NCBI GenBank assembly: GCA_019828595.1
Contig: JAHQRK010000034.1
Coordinates: 124,001 to 188,000, forward strand
Direction: 5' to 3'
Origin: Aphanomyces cochlioides
Taxonomy: Eukaryota > Oomycota > Saprolegniomycetes > Saprolegniales > Verrucalvaceae
Length of the DNA stretch: 64,000 nt
Positions within the stretch are counted from its first letter, which is position 1, and each line of letters opens with the position of its first letter. A program made the translations under genes and the position numbers. Shown one piece after another: positions 11,949 through 22,916 of the stretch. The notes under the pieces are model-generated. The model was given only the letters and a program-made list of their open reading frames with translations. It was not told the DNA's origin and did no database searches.

Positions 11949-12577
11949 CCACAGACCATTGTGATCTCAAGTTACAACTTGTCTACGTGCGTGGAAATGG
12001 GAGGCACAACGTTTCGACTTGGTGGCAAAGACTTCCTGGTTCCCAAGTACTCGCGTTATGGCAACAACTACTACGTTACGTTCAAGAAGGTCAGTCACCC
12101 TTCGATGGCCAAGGCGATTGTCAAGAAAATGGCTGCATTGACCAAGTCAGTGATAGCAGCATTCAACCCTACTGCTGGTCAGAACATCAAGTCGCCGCAT
12201 TTGAGAGTCATTTTCAAGTCGTCTGCGCCTCCTGCAGTGCTGGTGCCAAAATCCGGCGACGCACTACGCGAAATCACCATTACGGATCCGTCGGGTCAGC
12301 CTTTTGTCGTCGTGTTTCAGCACAAGATCGCTGCTCTGAACAAGACATTGCCTCCGTCGATTGTTTCACGACGTGCAGAGGCCAAGGCTGAAAAAGCGAA
12401 GGCAAAAGCGGCCAAGGCAGCGGCAAAATCTCCTCCGTCAGGAGAAAAAGAACCTGAACATGATGGAGACGATCATGATCAAGACCCTGGAACAAATGCG
12501 GAAGGCAAGGCCGACTCAACTGAGGCATCTGGAGATCGTCAAGATGAACAACCACAGCCAACAGCTCCTTCTCATGG
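11949..12577 (+). pseudogene. ORF1 of copy C, middle piece (codons 466-675)
   Basis: The frame is open. It begins at CCACAGACC directly after B' and ends at CTCATGG, where M's 3' end (minus) starts. It continues in frame at 36734. Together the two pieces give codons 466-1012 and a proper stop, so C's ORF1 was intact before M inserted. Confidence 0.88.
12565..12577. repeat. Target-site duplication of M, left copy
   Basis: CTCCTTCTCATGG (CCATGAGAAGGAG on M's strand), 13 bp, matching 36721-36733. It starts with CC next to M's 3' end, as in every junction here. Confidence 0.88.
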
Positions 12578-12723
12578 TTAAATGAGTTGTATTAACCTTA
12601 TTTTTGAGCAAAGGCCCTAATGACTTACTAATTTGCCTCGTACTGTATAAATAGAACTTGGAAAACAGAATATGGCAAAGTGGTCATTGAACAGGAGATG
12701 AAGTGAGTGAGCCGTCAGCTCAC
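12578..12723 (-). other. 3' UTR of M
   Basis: Complete 146-nt 3' UTR with the stem next to the stop, the GTACGAGGCAAATT motif and the CATTTAA terminus. It abuts CCATGAGAAGG on its own strand. Confidence 0.85.
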
Positions 12724-15539
12724 TCATGAAACGACACTGTCAGGAATGGCGTGTTGACGTAACCAGGGGTCCGAAGATAGATGCTTGAGCACATTGAATA
12801 CCTTGGTGTATCCCTTCTTGAGAGGGAGATCAACCAGGAGCTGTTGTAGATGTAGCTTGATCAAAGAGGCAGCATGAATGGCAACTTCCATCGGACTCTT
12901 CGCTGTGAGGTCGGGTCGAAAGGTGCGATCGGCACGTTGGAGCCATATTTGATAATACACGCAGGCTCGGACAATCGGCCATATCTTCAGATAGCCACGG
13001 ATGTAGTATCCATCGGACGGCTTGGGCGTCTCGTAGAACATTTCCAGACACGTGGACGGAAAGGAACACTCGAGCAGTCGCTGGATTGTCTTGAAGGAAT
13101 ACCAAACAGATTGACCATATCCACAAGAGAACAGGAAATGCTCGTACGTCTCATTGACACGACAGAAGACACACGTCGGCTTGGGGTCTTGGTACTGAAA
13201 CAGATATTGCATGGCGTTGGCGCGGAGAAGGGTCTTGAAAATGAACTCTCCATATCGAGGGAGAATGTGGTCGGGTTGGAGGAAGGCGGCAAGTTGGGTA
13301 AGGCGCTTGGGGTCTTCGTAAAAGTTGGATGGCAGGTTGAGATGCTTGGTAGGAAGAATGGACGAGCTGGCAGCTGGAGAAGCTCTGATCTTAGCCGATT
13401 TCGAAGTCGCAAACGCCAACAAGATCGGACTCGAGTCAGGGTGAATTATCCAGTGCCATTCCATCCATTCAGAGCTTGGCGTCGGCAAGTGGAACACGGG
13501 AGCATCCTCTTCAGAAACAATCTCAAACAATCGTGATAACTTGGTCACCAAGATTGAGATCCATTGTTTCGTTGGAGGGACAAAATTGGCTTGGCGGCAG
13601 GCACGGTTGATTTTGTCGAACAAGATCGAAGCTGGCCAAACTCGCTGACACGGAGTCAACAAATGCGACAACTTCGTGATGTGAAGCGAAGCCAATACAT
13701 TGGCTTGGTCTTGCGTCGATGTAGAGCACTGATCGTATAGGTCTTCGAGTCCAGGCAGATACGAGTTGTGCCAAAGGGGAACATCCAAAGATGAGATGTG
13801 ATTTGGACAGCCGTACGGAGTCCAGCGGGATTCAAACCAGCTACTCAATAAGGCTTTCCACATTGGAGTGATATTGGGATTCTTGTACAGTTGTCTGATG
13901 AATGCAGAAGAGCCATTTGCCAAGAGGAGATCTCGGGGGGAACCCCATGGATGAAAAGCCTTCTCGAGGAGAGTATAGCCCGGCGTAATCCAGGCGGACA
14001 TGGCAGACTTGCGGGGTGGGGTGGTGATGGCTTGAATGCATCTGATCATGACAGAGCGGTTGTGTTGTTGCCATAAAGCAAGTGCATGGTGCAGGCCTAA
14101 GCCACCGGACTTCTTCGGCATGAATAGGATCTCCTTTTTGATCAAACGGAGGCCATGGACAGAGGAGGATGGGTTGATTTCTTCACCATGCATAAATTGA
14201 AGCATGGCCTTGTCGATCTTTTTGGCCAGGTCTTTGTCGGCAGGGACAAAAGCCAGTTGGTACCATAACACAGGCAGACATATGCTGTGCAGGATAGTGA
14301 CTTTTCCGGCCATGGTTCGAGCCTTGTAGAGCCACAAAGACAAGCGAGCCACAAACTTCTCAAACACGTAATTGAAACGTGCCAATGGAGAAAGATTGGG
14401 CGCAACCAAGATACCAAGAGCCTTCACGGGACTGTCGGAAGTAACTTGTAGTGAGGCAAGGTTCCCATTCAACTGGCTGTAAGTCAGAATTTGGGTCTTG
14501 TCGACGTTGAGTCGGAAACCAGACTTGTCGCAAAAGGTTTGAACCAATGCAAGCTGCCGGTGGAGGCACGTCTCATTTGCCGCATAGAGTTGCGAGTCGT
14601 CGGCAAAGTAACTCCCAGTGTGGTAGCGATCCCCACACTTGATGCCATAGTTGGAGTGTTGCCGTAGGAGTTGGCACATCGGTTCCAAAGCGATCACAAA
14701 CAGAAGTGGCGACAGTGGATCACCTTGCAACACACCGCGTGAGATGTGAACTGGCTTGGACAAGAAGCCGTTCACCAAGATGCGAGACTTGCGGCCCGAG
14801 TACAGTTCGCGAACCATGTCAACAAAGGTTTCGGGAAAGCCATAGTGACGGAGGACGCGGAGCAAGTACGCGTGGTCCACGCGATCAAAAGCTTTCTCAA
14901 AGTCAAGCAGTGCCACCATCGAGGACGGACTGTGTAGTTTGATGTGGTGCAGCATGTCATCCAGTCGTGCAATATTGGTTTGGATATTGCTTCGACGGAT
15001 AAAGCCTTGCTGGTCCGGGTGGATGATGTGTCGAATGTGGCGCTGGAGTCGATAAGCCAGAATACTCGTCAGGATTTTCACATCCGTGTTGAGTAGGCTA
15101 ATGGGCCGATAGTTCTTGGCCTGTGACTTGGGGCCTTTCTTGTGCAGCAACACCAGCGTACTGACAAGTTGCATGGGAGTCAAGCGAGGGTGAGAATGGA
15201 GCTGGTGTGTGAATAGCAGCTCCAATACCAACGACCACTTGTGAGGTGCAAGTTTGAGGACTTCGAATGGCAGAGCGTTGGGACCTGGCGCTGAGTTCGA
15301 ACTGCTGTGTCGAATAGCATGATAGAACTCGTTGGCGCGCAAGGGAGCCGACAGCTCTTTCTGGGCTTGCTCTGGCAGTTGCTTGTGTCGAGTCAATGGG
15401 GTCAGAAATGACGACACTTCGTCTCCAGATCGCTGCACCTCGGGAGCTGCAAACAAGTCCTTGTAGTAGTCGACCAGGACGTCAGACATGCCTTGTTGAT
15501 TGGAGACAACATTTCCATTGACATCCACCAACTCTTTGA
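12724..15539 (-). pseudogene. ORF2 of M, codons about 415-1351 (RT and CCHC finger)
   Basis: The frame is open over 938 codons to TGA at 12724. It contains the whole reverse transcriptase with ALLDFEKAFD, QGDPLSP and FADD, and the C-terminal finger. The endonuclease part is missing because the insertion of Q splits the gene at CCACCAACTCTTTGA. The separated upstream part (codons 146-418) now lies inverted at 22917-23737. No start codon is expected to drive this piece. Confidence 0.88.
15525..15539. repeat. Target-site duplication of Q, left copy
   Basis: CCACCAACTCTTTGA, 15 bp, directly before Q's 5' end. The same 15 bases occur at 23723-23737 on the opposite strand. Confidence 0.8.
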
Positions 15540-15599
15540 CTTCCGAATTTGCCTCGTACCCCTCAAGTCAAGAAGTTATCAAGTGCCGCCGCGCTCAAA
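15540..15599 (+). other. 5' UTR of Q, 60 nt
   Basis: It holds AATTTGCCTCGTAC, the exact reverse complement of a 3' UTR motif. The start point is the same in Q, A, M and S. The ORF1 ATG is preceded by CTCAAA. Any promoter able to move with the element must lie inside or downstream of this short leader. Confidence 0.7.
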
Positions 15600-18500
15600 A
15601 TGTCCAACGCCAACAGCTGTTCCGAGCTCCGTGAGACCAACACTCACGGAGTCACCATCATTCCAGGTATTGTATCACCTCACCCACTTTCGTCGTCCAA
15701 TCAGGATGGCGGAAGTGGTGTGAGTAATGTCTCTACACCTAACCCTAGGGCCGAAGTGGAGGTCGAGTTCGACCCCAACAGCGTCTCTGGAGACCAATCT
15801 GCGTCTCGCTCCCCCAGCGCTTCACCTGGTGCTCCACTCGCCGGAGTTCCAGGGGGGGTCAACCTCAGTGGGTCAGTGGTTGACCCCCAGACCACTGTCG
15901 TTAACTTGTCTAGCGAAGCCCTCACTCAGGAGGGCGAACCACTGGGGCCTTGTGCCTGTGGTGGCTGCTTCCCTGGACTCCAATTGGAGTCGATCCCCAG
16001 TGAAGGCGGCGAGAAAACGGGGTCCATGCCAGCCCTAGAGGCTACGAGGGCCCCCCCTATGGGCACACCCTGCGGTTCTGTCTACTTCCCCCCAGGGGCC
16101 TCTTCGGAGGGGCGGGGGCGGTATCCCGATTTGGGTTCTCGCCGGAGCAATGGTGTACCCCAGTCACCGTGCTGCGGGGATGGCATGGATTCCCCTTCTA
16201 CCCCTGTCACTGGGGGTCTGGCCCCGGCCTTTCTCGTGACCAATGGGACTGAGCCAGCAGCCACCAACCGCGTCGCCCCCTGTGCTGAGCCTCCTAGAAC
16301 GGGAGAGGAAGAAGAAAAATCTCAAGAGGACGTGGATATGGTCTCTGGAGACGCCGAGGGGAAGGATTCTACTGAAACCGAGGCCTTAACCGACGAGGGA
16401 AATACTCAAATTCACTCGGAGGTTGATGGGTCAGGTGACATTAACGGCCAAGCGAAGCCGTGTGATACTCCTGGAGAAGTTATTCCAGAGGAACAATCGA
16501 CAAACAATGACAATGACCAGTCAAATCAAGACATTGTCGACAAATCCGTTGCTCAAGGAAATGGCGCTGTTGATCCTCCTACCGCGGCAGACAAAATACA
16601 AGGCGATCAAGAGCAACAAAACGCTGAAAAGGCCAATCCATGGACGCAAAAGACTCCCGGCAAGGATTCAGCTTCGTCCAAGAAAGATGCCAAGCAAGGC
16701 AATGCCCCCAAAGGCGCGAAACACCGCAACACTGGTGCTCATGCTATTGCCGATGACGATATTGCGCGATGCGAGGCCATGGCGGACACATTCTACAAAG
16801 ACTCTGGTGACATGGACGCCTTCATTGAAAATATTTTGCTCACCCCCCAGTCCCAAGTGTACGAGCTCACAGTCAAGTTGGGCGAAGCCTACAAGGACTG
16901 GTCCGAAAAAGTCATCTGCGATCAATTTGTCAAGGAAAATCCTGGTTCGTTATGGGGCTCCAAATTTCCGAACATTTTGATCCACAAGAAGAACCCACAG
17001 ACCATTGTGATCTCAAGTTACAACTTGTCTACGTGCGTGGAAATGGGAGGCACAACGTTTCGACTTGGTGGCAAAGACTTCCTGGTTCCCAAGTACTCGC
17101 GTTATGGCAACAACTACTACGTTACGTTCAACAAGGTCAGTCACCCTTCGATGGCCAAGGCAATTGTCAAGAAAATGGCTGCATTGACCAAGTCAGTGAT
17201 AGCAGCATTCAACCCTACTGCTGGTCAGAACATCAAGTCGCCGCATTTGAGAGTCATTTTCAAGTCGTCTGCGCCTCCTGCAGTGTTGGTGCCAAAATCC
17301 GGCGACGCACTACGCGAAATCACCATTACGGATCCGTCGGGTCAGCCTTTTGTCGTCGTGTTTCAGCACAAGATCGCTGCTCTGAACAAGACATTGCCTC
17401 CGTCGATTGTTTCACGACGTGCAGAGGCCAAGGCTGAAAAAGCGAAGGCAAAAGCGGCCAAGGCAGCGGCAAAATCTCCTCCGTCAGGAGAAAAAGAACC
17501 TGAACATGATGGAGACGATCATGATCAAGACCCTGGAACAAATGCGGAAGGCGAGGCCGACTCAACTGAGGCATCTGGAGATCGTCAAGATGAACAACCA
17601 CAGCCAACAGCTCCTTCTCATGGCTCTGATGTCGATATGTCTGGTGACAGCGATCCCCCTAACAACAATGGACAAGACAAACAACAAGAAGATGTGGAAA
17701 TGTCTACCAACGAATCGCCCGCTCTTGCTCCACCAAGTGAGCAGCCCAAGAACTCGCTGGACCATCAATTGGTAACGGGCTACCGGTCTGGACCAGCTCC
17801 AAAACGTACTTTGCCTTCGTCTCCACGTTTGGATCCCCTGCCGACATCCAACCGTTTTCATATCCTCGAAGAAGACGACGTGGAACTCTCGTTTGAAGAC
17901 TTTGCAGTGCCTCGAATTGTATTGGAAGATTCAAGTGCGCCACGCCCGAAAAAGACCAAAGGCAAAGCGAAGAAACAACGACTTGACAAGTCTGCTGCAG
18001 CCCACCTCGAATTGGCGAAGAAGATCATTCGAGACAAGAAAGTCGAAGGCAGTATCACCGAATGTCAACGCATTTTGCGAGATGATCCTCAGCTCGTTGC
18101 ACATGCTATGTACGCACAAGATGAAGACCTCAGTTTGTTTCAGTCACTTGTTGCAACCAAGACTATTGAGCGCAAGATGGCTTTGTTAAAAGCTCAAGGC
18201 AAGCCTCACAACTACAAACATCACGTCAACTTCATGGCTCAATACAAGATTCACCCGTCAGAAATCTTGGAAGAATTGACCACGGACATACCAGAGATCA
18301 AGCGCATCCTCTTTGCACTTGCTACGATTGACTTATTCCTCTCAAATCGGGCCCCAGACCTCTACACAAACTCGGAGGCACTGACTGTTCTATTGAACCA
18401 AGAAGCAACAAGATTGCCTGACACCAACTGCTTGACGGACTGGTCGCTGTTTGCTTTGATCGAAAACTTCAGCGACAATCTCGAGAAGTTCACTTTGCCG

Positions 18501-18638
18501 GCTCCCGTCTTGTCGGCCATCTCGATGCTCAAAAGCATCACCAACAATTACCACATCGACGAGCTCTGCAGCAAAGCTCACCACTCCATGAACGCCGACG
18601 AAATTGATCCCCTCGATTTGGAGGACGATCAACTCTAA
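15600..18638 (+). CDS. LINE ORF1 protein, intact (1012 aa)
   Basis: The ATG at 15600 is the first in frame; a longer reading from TTG at 15549 lies in the 5' UTR. LINE ORF1 proteins usually bind the element RNA and form the RNP, but I see no CCHC knuckle, RRM or clear trimeric coiled coil here. Residues about 60-370 are acidic and low in complexity. Residues about 375-600 look folded (GGTTFRLGGKDFLVP, then an aromatic KYSRYGNNYYVTF motif). Residues about 605-625 form an A/K/E-rich helix. Residues 645-760 are again acidic, and the last 250 are helical. The stop is 78 nt before the ORF2 ATG. The general build recalls ORF1 of oomycete LINEs (weak inference). Confidence 0.88.
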   Translation: MSNANSCSELRETNTHGVTIIPGIVSPHPLSSSNQDGGSGVSNVSTPNPRAEVEVEFDPNSVSGDQSASRSPSASPGAPLAGVPGGVNLSGSVVDPQTTVVNLSSEALTQEGEPLGPCACGGCFPGLQLESIPSEGGEKTGSMPALEATRAPPMGTPCGSVYFPPGASSEGRGRYPDLGSRRSNGVPQSPCCGDGMDSPSTPVTGGLAPAFLVTNGTEPAATNRVAPCAEPPRTGEEEEKSQEDVDMVSGDAEGKDSTETEALTDEGNTQIHSEVDGSGDINGQAKPCDTPGEVIPEEQSTNNDNDQSNQDIVDKSVAQGNGAVDPPTAADKIQGDQEQQNAEKANPWTQKTPGKDSASSKKDAKQGNAPKGAKHRNTGAHAIADDDIARCEAMADTFYKDSGDMDAFIENILLTPQSQVYELTVKLGEAYKDWSEKVICDQFVKENPGSLWGSKFPNILIHKKNPQTIVISSYNLSTCVEMGGTTFRLGGKDFLVPKYSRYGNNYYVTFNKVSHPSMAKAIVKKMAALTKSVIAAFNPTAGQNIKSPHLRVIFKSSAPPAVLVPKSGDALREITITDPSGQPFVVVFQHKIAALNKTLPPSIVSRRAEAKAEKAKAKAAKAAAKSPPSGEKEPEHDGDDHDQDPGTNAEGEADSTEASGDRQDEQPQPTAPSHGSDVDMSGDSDPPNNNGQDKQQEDVEMSTNESPALAPPSEQPKNSLDHQLVTGYRSGPAPKRTLPSSPRLDPLPTSNRFHILEEDDVELSFEDFAVPRIVLEDSSAPRPKKTKGKAKKQRLDKSAAAHLELAKKIIRDKKVEGSITECQRILRDDPQLVAHAMYAQDEDLSLFQSLVATKTIERKMALLKAQGKPHNYKHHVNFMAQYKIHPSEILEELTTDIPEIKRILFALATIDLFLSNRAPDLYTNSEALTVLLNQEATRLPDTNCLTDWSLFALIENFSDNLEKFTLPAPVLSAISMLKSITNNYHIDELCSKAHHSMNADEIDPLDLEDDQL
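15627..15991 (+). other. Hairpin-dense 5' part of ORF1
   Basis: Perfect inverted repeats in Q's ORF1: CTCCGTGAG/CTCACGGAG (15627-15651), GGTCGA/TCGACC (15761-15774), GTCTC/GAGAC (15783-15794), GGGGGTCAACC/GGTTGACCCCC (15854-15888), and the 16-bp palindrome GACTCCAATTGGAGTC (15976-15991). The same sequences recur in the other ORF1 copies, the first with a mismatch in A and A'. The coding frame runs through them. Confidence 0.7.
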
Positions 18639-18716
18639 GGCTTCTATCCCCTGCTTCAATCCATTTCAACCTCCCCTCTGACCCCTCCATTCTACTCATT
18701 TTCATCTGTACTCGTG

Positions 18717-21700
18717 ATGATTGACAACAACTTCTCCGATGTCCCAACTGAACTCGTGGACTGGGACCCACAAATCATCTCCCTCAACACCAATGGCTTC
18801 TCCAACAGTCATCGGTACATCCTCGACAAACTATCAAGTGTTCACGACGTTTCCTTTATCCAAGAAACCCGTTTCCGCACGCCAAGTCTCCACGACCGTG
18901 TTGCGTTCCATTGGCAACGCATCACAAACCACGAAGGCTCTTTGTTCTTTGAAGAGCCTATTTACCCTGAAGTATCCACGTCGCCAGCCACTGGAGGTCT
19001 GGCTACGTTGATACATCCTCACTCTCCTTTGAAGAACGCCACTCAAGTCCCTCATGACAACCCAGTGCTTCGTGGTCGTTATCTACAAGTGCGATGTACT
19101 CTGGGTCCACTGACAGTCGTTCTCCACAATATCTATGCGCCGGCAGCCTTCCAAGAACGAGCAAGTTACTTCGAAGAATTGCCACGCGACTTTCCTCCAC
19201 ATGCGCTCCACATTGTTGGAGGAGATTTCAACTGCACTCTCAACAAAGATTTGGATTCGTTGAGACCCAGTACCTCCACCATGGCCGGCACCCTTCAACT
19301 GGAACAGTGGATGCACAGTTTGTCTCTGGTGGATCTGTTTCGCCGTCAAAACCCCGTGGCAAGAACCTTCACAAGTCCCACACTCACCAACCGACTCGAC
19401 TACATATTTTGTTCGTCCACCTTGGCGGGTCTTCGTCATTGGAAGGCGACGCACATGCCACACGTTCCACAGGCTGACCACGTGGCTTGTCGTATCATCT
19501 CAAAGCGTCAAACATTGCGCCATGGCTCTGGATCATGGAAAGCTCCAACTTGGCTACTTCGTCTACCACGAGCGGCCGAGATTGTTCATGGATGTCTGGA
19601 TCGATTTTTGGACAAGTCTCCAACATTCCACAATATCTCCAAGGCCTACGACATGCTGGTCAATGATATCCGCTCCCAACTCAAAGAATTCCATTCTCAA
19701 CGATTGGAGAAACAACGTCTGCCGTTGAAGAAGTTAGCTGTCGAGATCGCTTCGCTTTTGCAAGTCCCCAACATGCGTCAAGATTCAGTGCTGGTGGATC
19801 GAGTGCGAGACCTTCAAAAGCAAATTCACGAGCTGCAAGATCGAGACAAGCAGTTTCGTCAAGACCAGGCGTTCCAACTTCACTTGTATAAAGCAGAGCG
19901 CTCGTCCAAGTTCCACTTCATGTCCCCTGTCCCTACCCCCTTGAAGAAGACAGTCTTCAAAGAGTTGGTGGATGTCAATGGAAATGTTGTCTCCAATCAA
20001 CAAGGCATGTCTGACGTCCTGGTCGACTACTACAAGGACTTGTTTGCAGCTCCCGAGGTGCAGCGATCTGGAGACGAAGTGTCGTCATTTCTGACCCCAT
20101 TGACTCGACACAAGCAACTGCCAGAGCAAGCCCAGAAAGAGCTGTCGGCTCCCTTGCGCGCCAACGAGTTCTATCATGCTATTCGACACAGCAGTTCGAA
20201 CTCAGCGCCAGGTCCCAACGCTCTGCCATTCGAAGTCCTCAAACTTGCACCTCACAAGTGGTCGTTGGTATTGGAGCTGCTATTCACACACCAGCTCCAT
20301 TCTCACCCTCGCTTGACTCCCATGCAACTTGTCAGTACGCTGGTGTTGCTGCACAAGAAAGGCCCCAAGTCACAAGCCAAGAACTATCGGCCCATTAGCC
20401 TACTCAACACGGATGTGAAAATCCTGACGAGTATTCTGGCTTATCGACTCCAGCGCCACATTCGACACATCATCCACCCGGACCAGCAAGGCTTTATCCG
20501 TCGAAGCAATATCCAAACCAATATTGCACGACTGGATGACATGCTGCACCACATCAAACTACACAGTCCGTCCTCGATGGTGGCACTGCTTGACTTTGAG
20601 AAAGCTTTTGATCGCGTGGACCACGCGTACTTGCTCCGCGTCCTCCGTCACTATGGCTTTCCCGAAACCTTTGTTGACATGGTTCGCGTACTGTACTCGG
20701 GCCGCAAGTCTCGCATCTTGGTGAACGGCTTCTTGTCCAAGCCAGTTCACATCTCACGCGGTGTGTTGCAAGGTGATCCACTGTCGCCACTTCTGTTTGT
20801 GATCGCTTTGGAACCGATGTGCCAACTCCTACGGCAACACTCCAACTATGGCATCAAGTGTGGGGATCGCTACCACACTGGGAGTTACTTTGCCGACGAC
20901 TCGCAACTCTATGCTGCAAATGAGACGTGCCTCCACCGGCAGCTTGCATTGGTTCAAACCTTTTGCGACAAGTCTGGTTTCCGACTCAACGTAGACAAGA
21001 CCCAAATTCTGACCTACAGCCAGTTGAATGGGAACCTTGCCTCACTACAAGTTACTTCCGACAGTCCCGTGAAGGCTCTTGGAATCTTGGTTGCGCCCAA
21101 TCTTTCTCCATTGGCACGTTTCAATTACGTGTTTGAGAAGTTTGTGGCTCGCTTGTCTTTGTGGCTCTACAAGGCTCGAACCATGGCCGGAAAAGTCACT
21201 ATCCTGCACAGCATATGTCTGCCTGTGTTATGGTACCAACTGGCTTTTGTCCCTGCCGACAAAGACCTGGCCAAAAAGATCGACAAGGCCATGCTTCAAT
21301 TTATGCATGGTGAAGAAATCAACCCATCCTCCTCTGTCCATGGCCTCCGTTTGATCAAAAAGGAGATCCTATTCATGCCGAAGAAGTCCGGTGGCTTAGG
21401 CCTGCACCATGCACTTGCTTTATGGCAACAAACAACCGCTCTGTCATGATCAGATGCATTCAAGCCATCACCACCCCACCCCGCAAGTCTGCCATGTCCG
21501 CCTGGATTACGCCGGGCTATACTCTCCTCGAGAAGGCTTTTCATCCATGGGGTTCCCCCGAGATCTCCTCTTGGCAAATGGCTCTTCTGCATTCATCAGA
21601 CGACTGTACAAGAATCCCAATATCACTCCAATGTGGAAAGCCTTATTGAGTAGCTGGTTTGAATCTCGCTGGACTCCGTACGGCTGTCCAAATCACATCT

Positions 21701-22770
21701 CATCTTTGGATGTTCCCCTTTGGCACAACTCGTATCTGCCTGGACTCGAAGACCTATACGATCAGTGCTCTACATCGACGCAAGACCAAGCCAATGTATT
21801 GGCTTCGCTTCACATCACGAAGTTGTCGCATTTGTTGACTCCGTGTCAGCGAGTTTGGCCAGCTTCGATCTTGTTCGACAAAATCAACCGTGCCTGCCGC
21901 CAAGCCAATTTTGTCCCTCCAACGAAACAATGGATCTCAATCTTGGTGACCAAGTTATCACGATTGTTTGAGATTGTTTCTGAAGAGGATGCTCCCGTGT
22001 TCCACTTGCCGACGCCAAGCTCTGAATGGATGGAATGGCACTGGATAATTCACCCTGACTCGAGTCCGATCTTGTTGGCGTTTGCGACTTCGAAATCGGC
22101 TAAGATCAGAGCTTCTCCAGCTGTCAGCTCGTCCATTCTTCCTACCAAGCATCTCAACCTGCCATCCAACTTTTACGAAGACCCCAAGCGCCTTACCCAA
22201 CTTGCCGCCTTCCTCCAACCCGACCACATTCTCCCTCGATATGGAGAGTTCATTTTCAAGACCCTTCTCCGCGCCAACGCCATGCAATATCTGTTTCAGT
22301 ACCAAGACCCCAAGCCGACGTGTGTCTTCTGTCGTGTCAATGAGACGTACGAGCATTTCCTGTTCTCTTGTGGATATGGTCAATCTGTTTGGTATTTCTT
22401 CAAGACAATCCAGCGACTGCTCGAGTGTTCCTTTCCGTCCACGTGTCTGGAAATGTTCTACGAGACGCCCAAGCCGTCCGATGGATACTACATCCGTGGC
22501 TATCTGAAGATCTGGCCGATTGTCCGAGCCTGCGTGTATTATCAAATATGGCTCCAACGTGCCGATCGCACCTTTCGACCCGACCTCACAGCGAAGAGTC
22601 CGATGGAAGTTGCCATTCATGCTGCCTCTTTGATCAAGCTACATCTACAACAGCTCCTGGTTGATCTCCCTCTCAAGAAGGGATACACCAAGGTATTCAA
22701 TGTGCTCAAGCATCTATCTTCGGACCCCTGGTTACGTCAACACGCCATTCCTGACAGCGTCGTTTCATGA
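18717..22770 (+). pseudogene. ORF2 of Q, two frameshifts
   Basis: The ATG is at 18717. The endonuclease and RT are intact up to about codon 905. One base is missing near 21431 (CAACAAACAACC where other copies read CAACAACACAACC) and one C near 21555-21559. Between the two the correct frame is shifted, and after the second it changes again. The total length is 4054 nt against 4056. The C-terminal finger region is open to the TGA at 22770 in its own frame. Confidence 0.9.
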
Positions 22771-22916
22771 GTGAGCTGACGGCTCACTCACTTCATCTCC
22801 TGTTCAATGACCACTTTGCCATATTCTGTTTTCCAAGTTCTATTTATACAGTACGAGGCAAATTAGTAAGTCATTAGGGCCTTTGCTCAAAAATAAGGTT
22901 AATACAACTCATTTAA
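22771..22916 (+). other. 3' UTR of Q
   Basis: The stem TGAGTGAGC/GCTCACTCA (22768-22776 with 22782-22790, loop TGACG) includes the stop codon. The GTACGAGGCAAATT motif follows, and the UTR ends CATTTAA at 22916. The next bases are CCAACAACG. Confidence 0.85.

Larger units (their letters stand above)
15540..22916 (+). mobile_element. LINE copy Q, full length
   Basis: About 7.4 kb from the 5' end CTTCCGAATTTG to the 3' end CATTTAA. ORF1 is intact; ORF2 has two 1-nt deletions. The 5' flank is CCACCAACTCTTTGA and the 3' flank is CCAACAACGAG. These are unrelated, so the two ends come from different insertion events joined by recombination. Confidence 0.85.

Noticed and set aside
12578..12723. Element 3' ends on the minus strand as bacterial-style terminators
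   Set aside because: The context is eukaryotic LINE; the stems are 3' UTR structures of the element.
12874..13536. Open frames of 140-220 codons antisense to the ORF2 C-terminus, repeated in each copy
   Set aside because: They are shadows of a conserved coding strand, with no start context or domain of their own.
15549..15599. N-terminal extension of ORF1 from a TTG codon
   Set aside because: A eukaryotic LINE should use the ATG at 15600; the extension is the 5' UTR read through.
15737..15751. CCTAACCCTAGGG in ORF1 and CATTAGGGCC in the 3' UTR look like telomere repeats
   Set aside because: Each is a single unit inside conserved element sequence, with no tandem array.
15727..16038. Overlapping open frames of 60-185 codons inside ORF1 in other frames
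   Set aside because: They recur only because ORF1 is conserved; composition is that of shifted low-complexity coding sequence.
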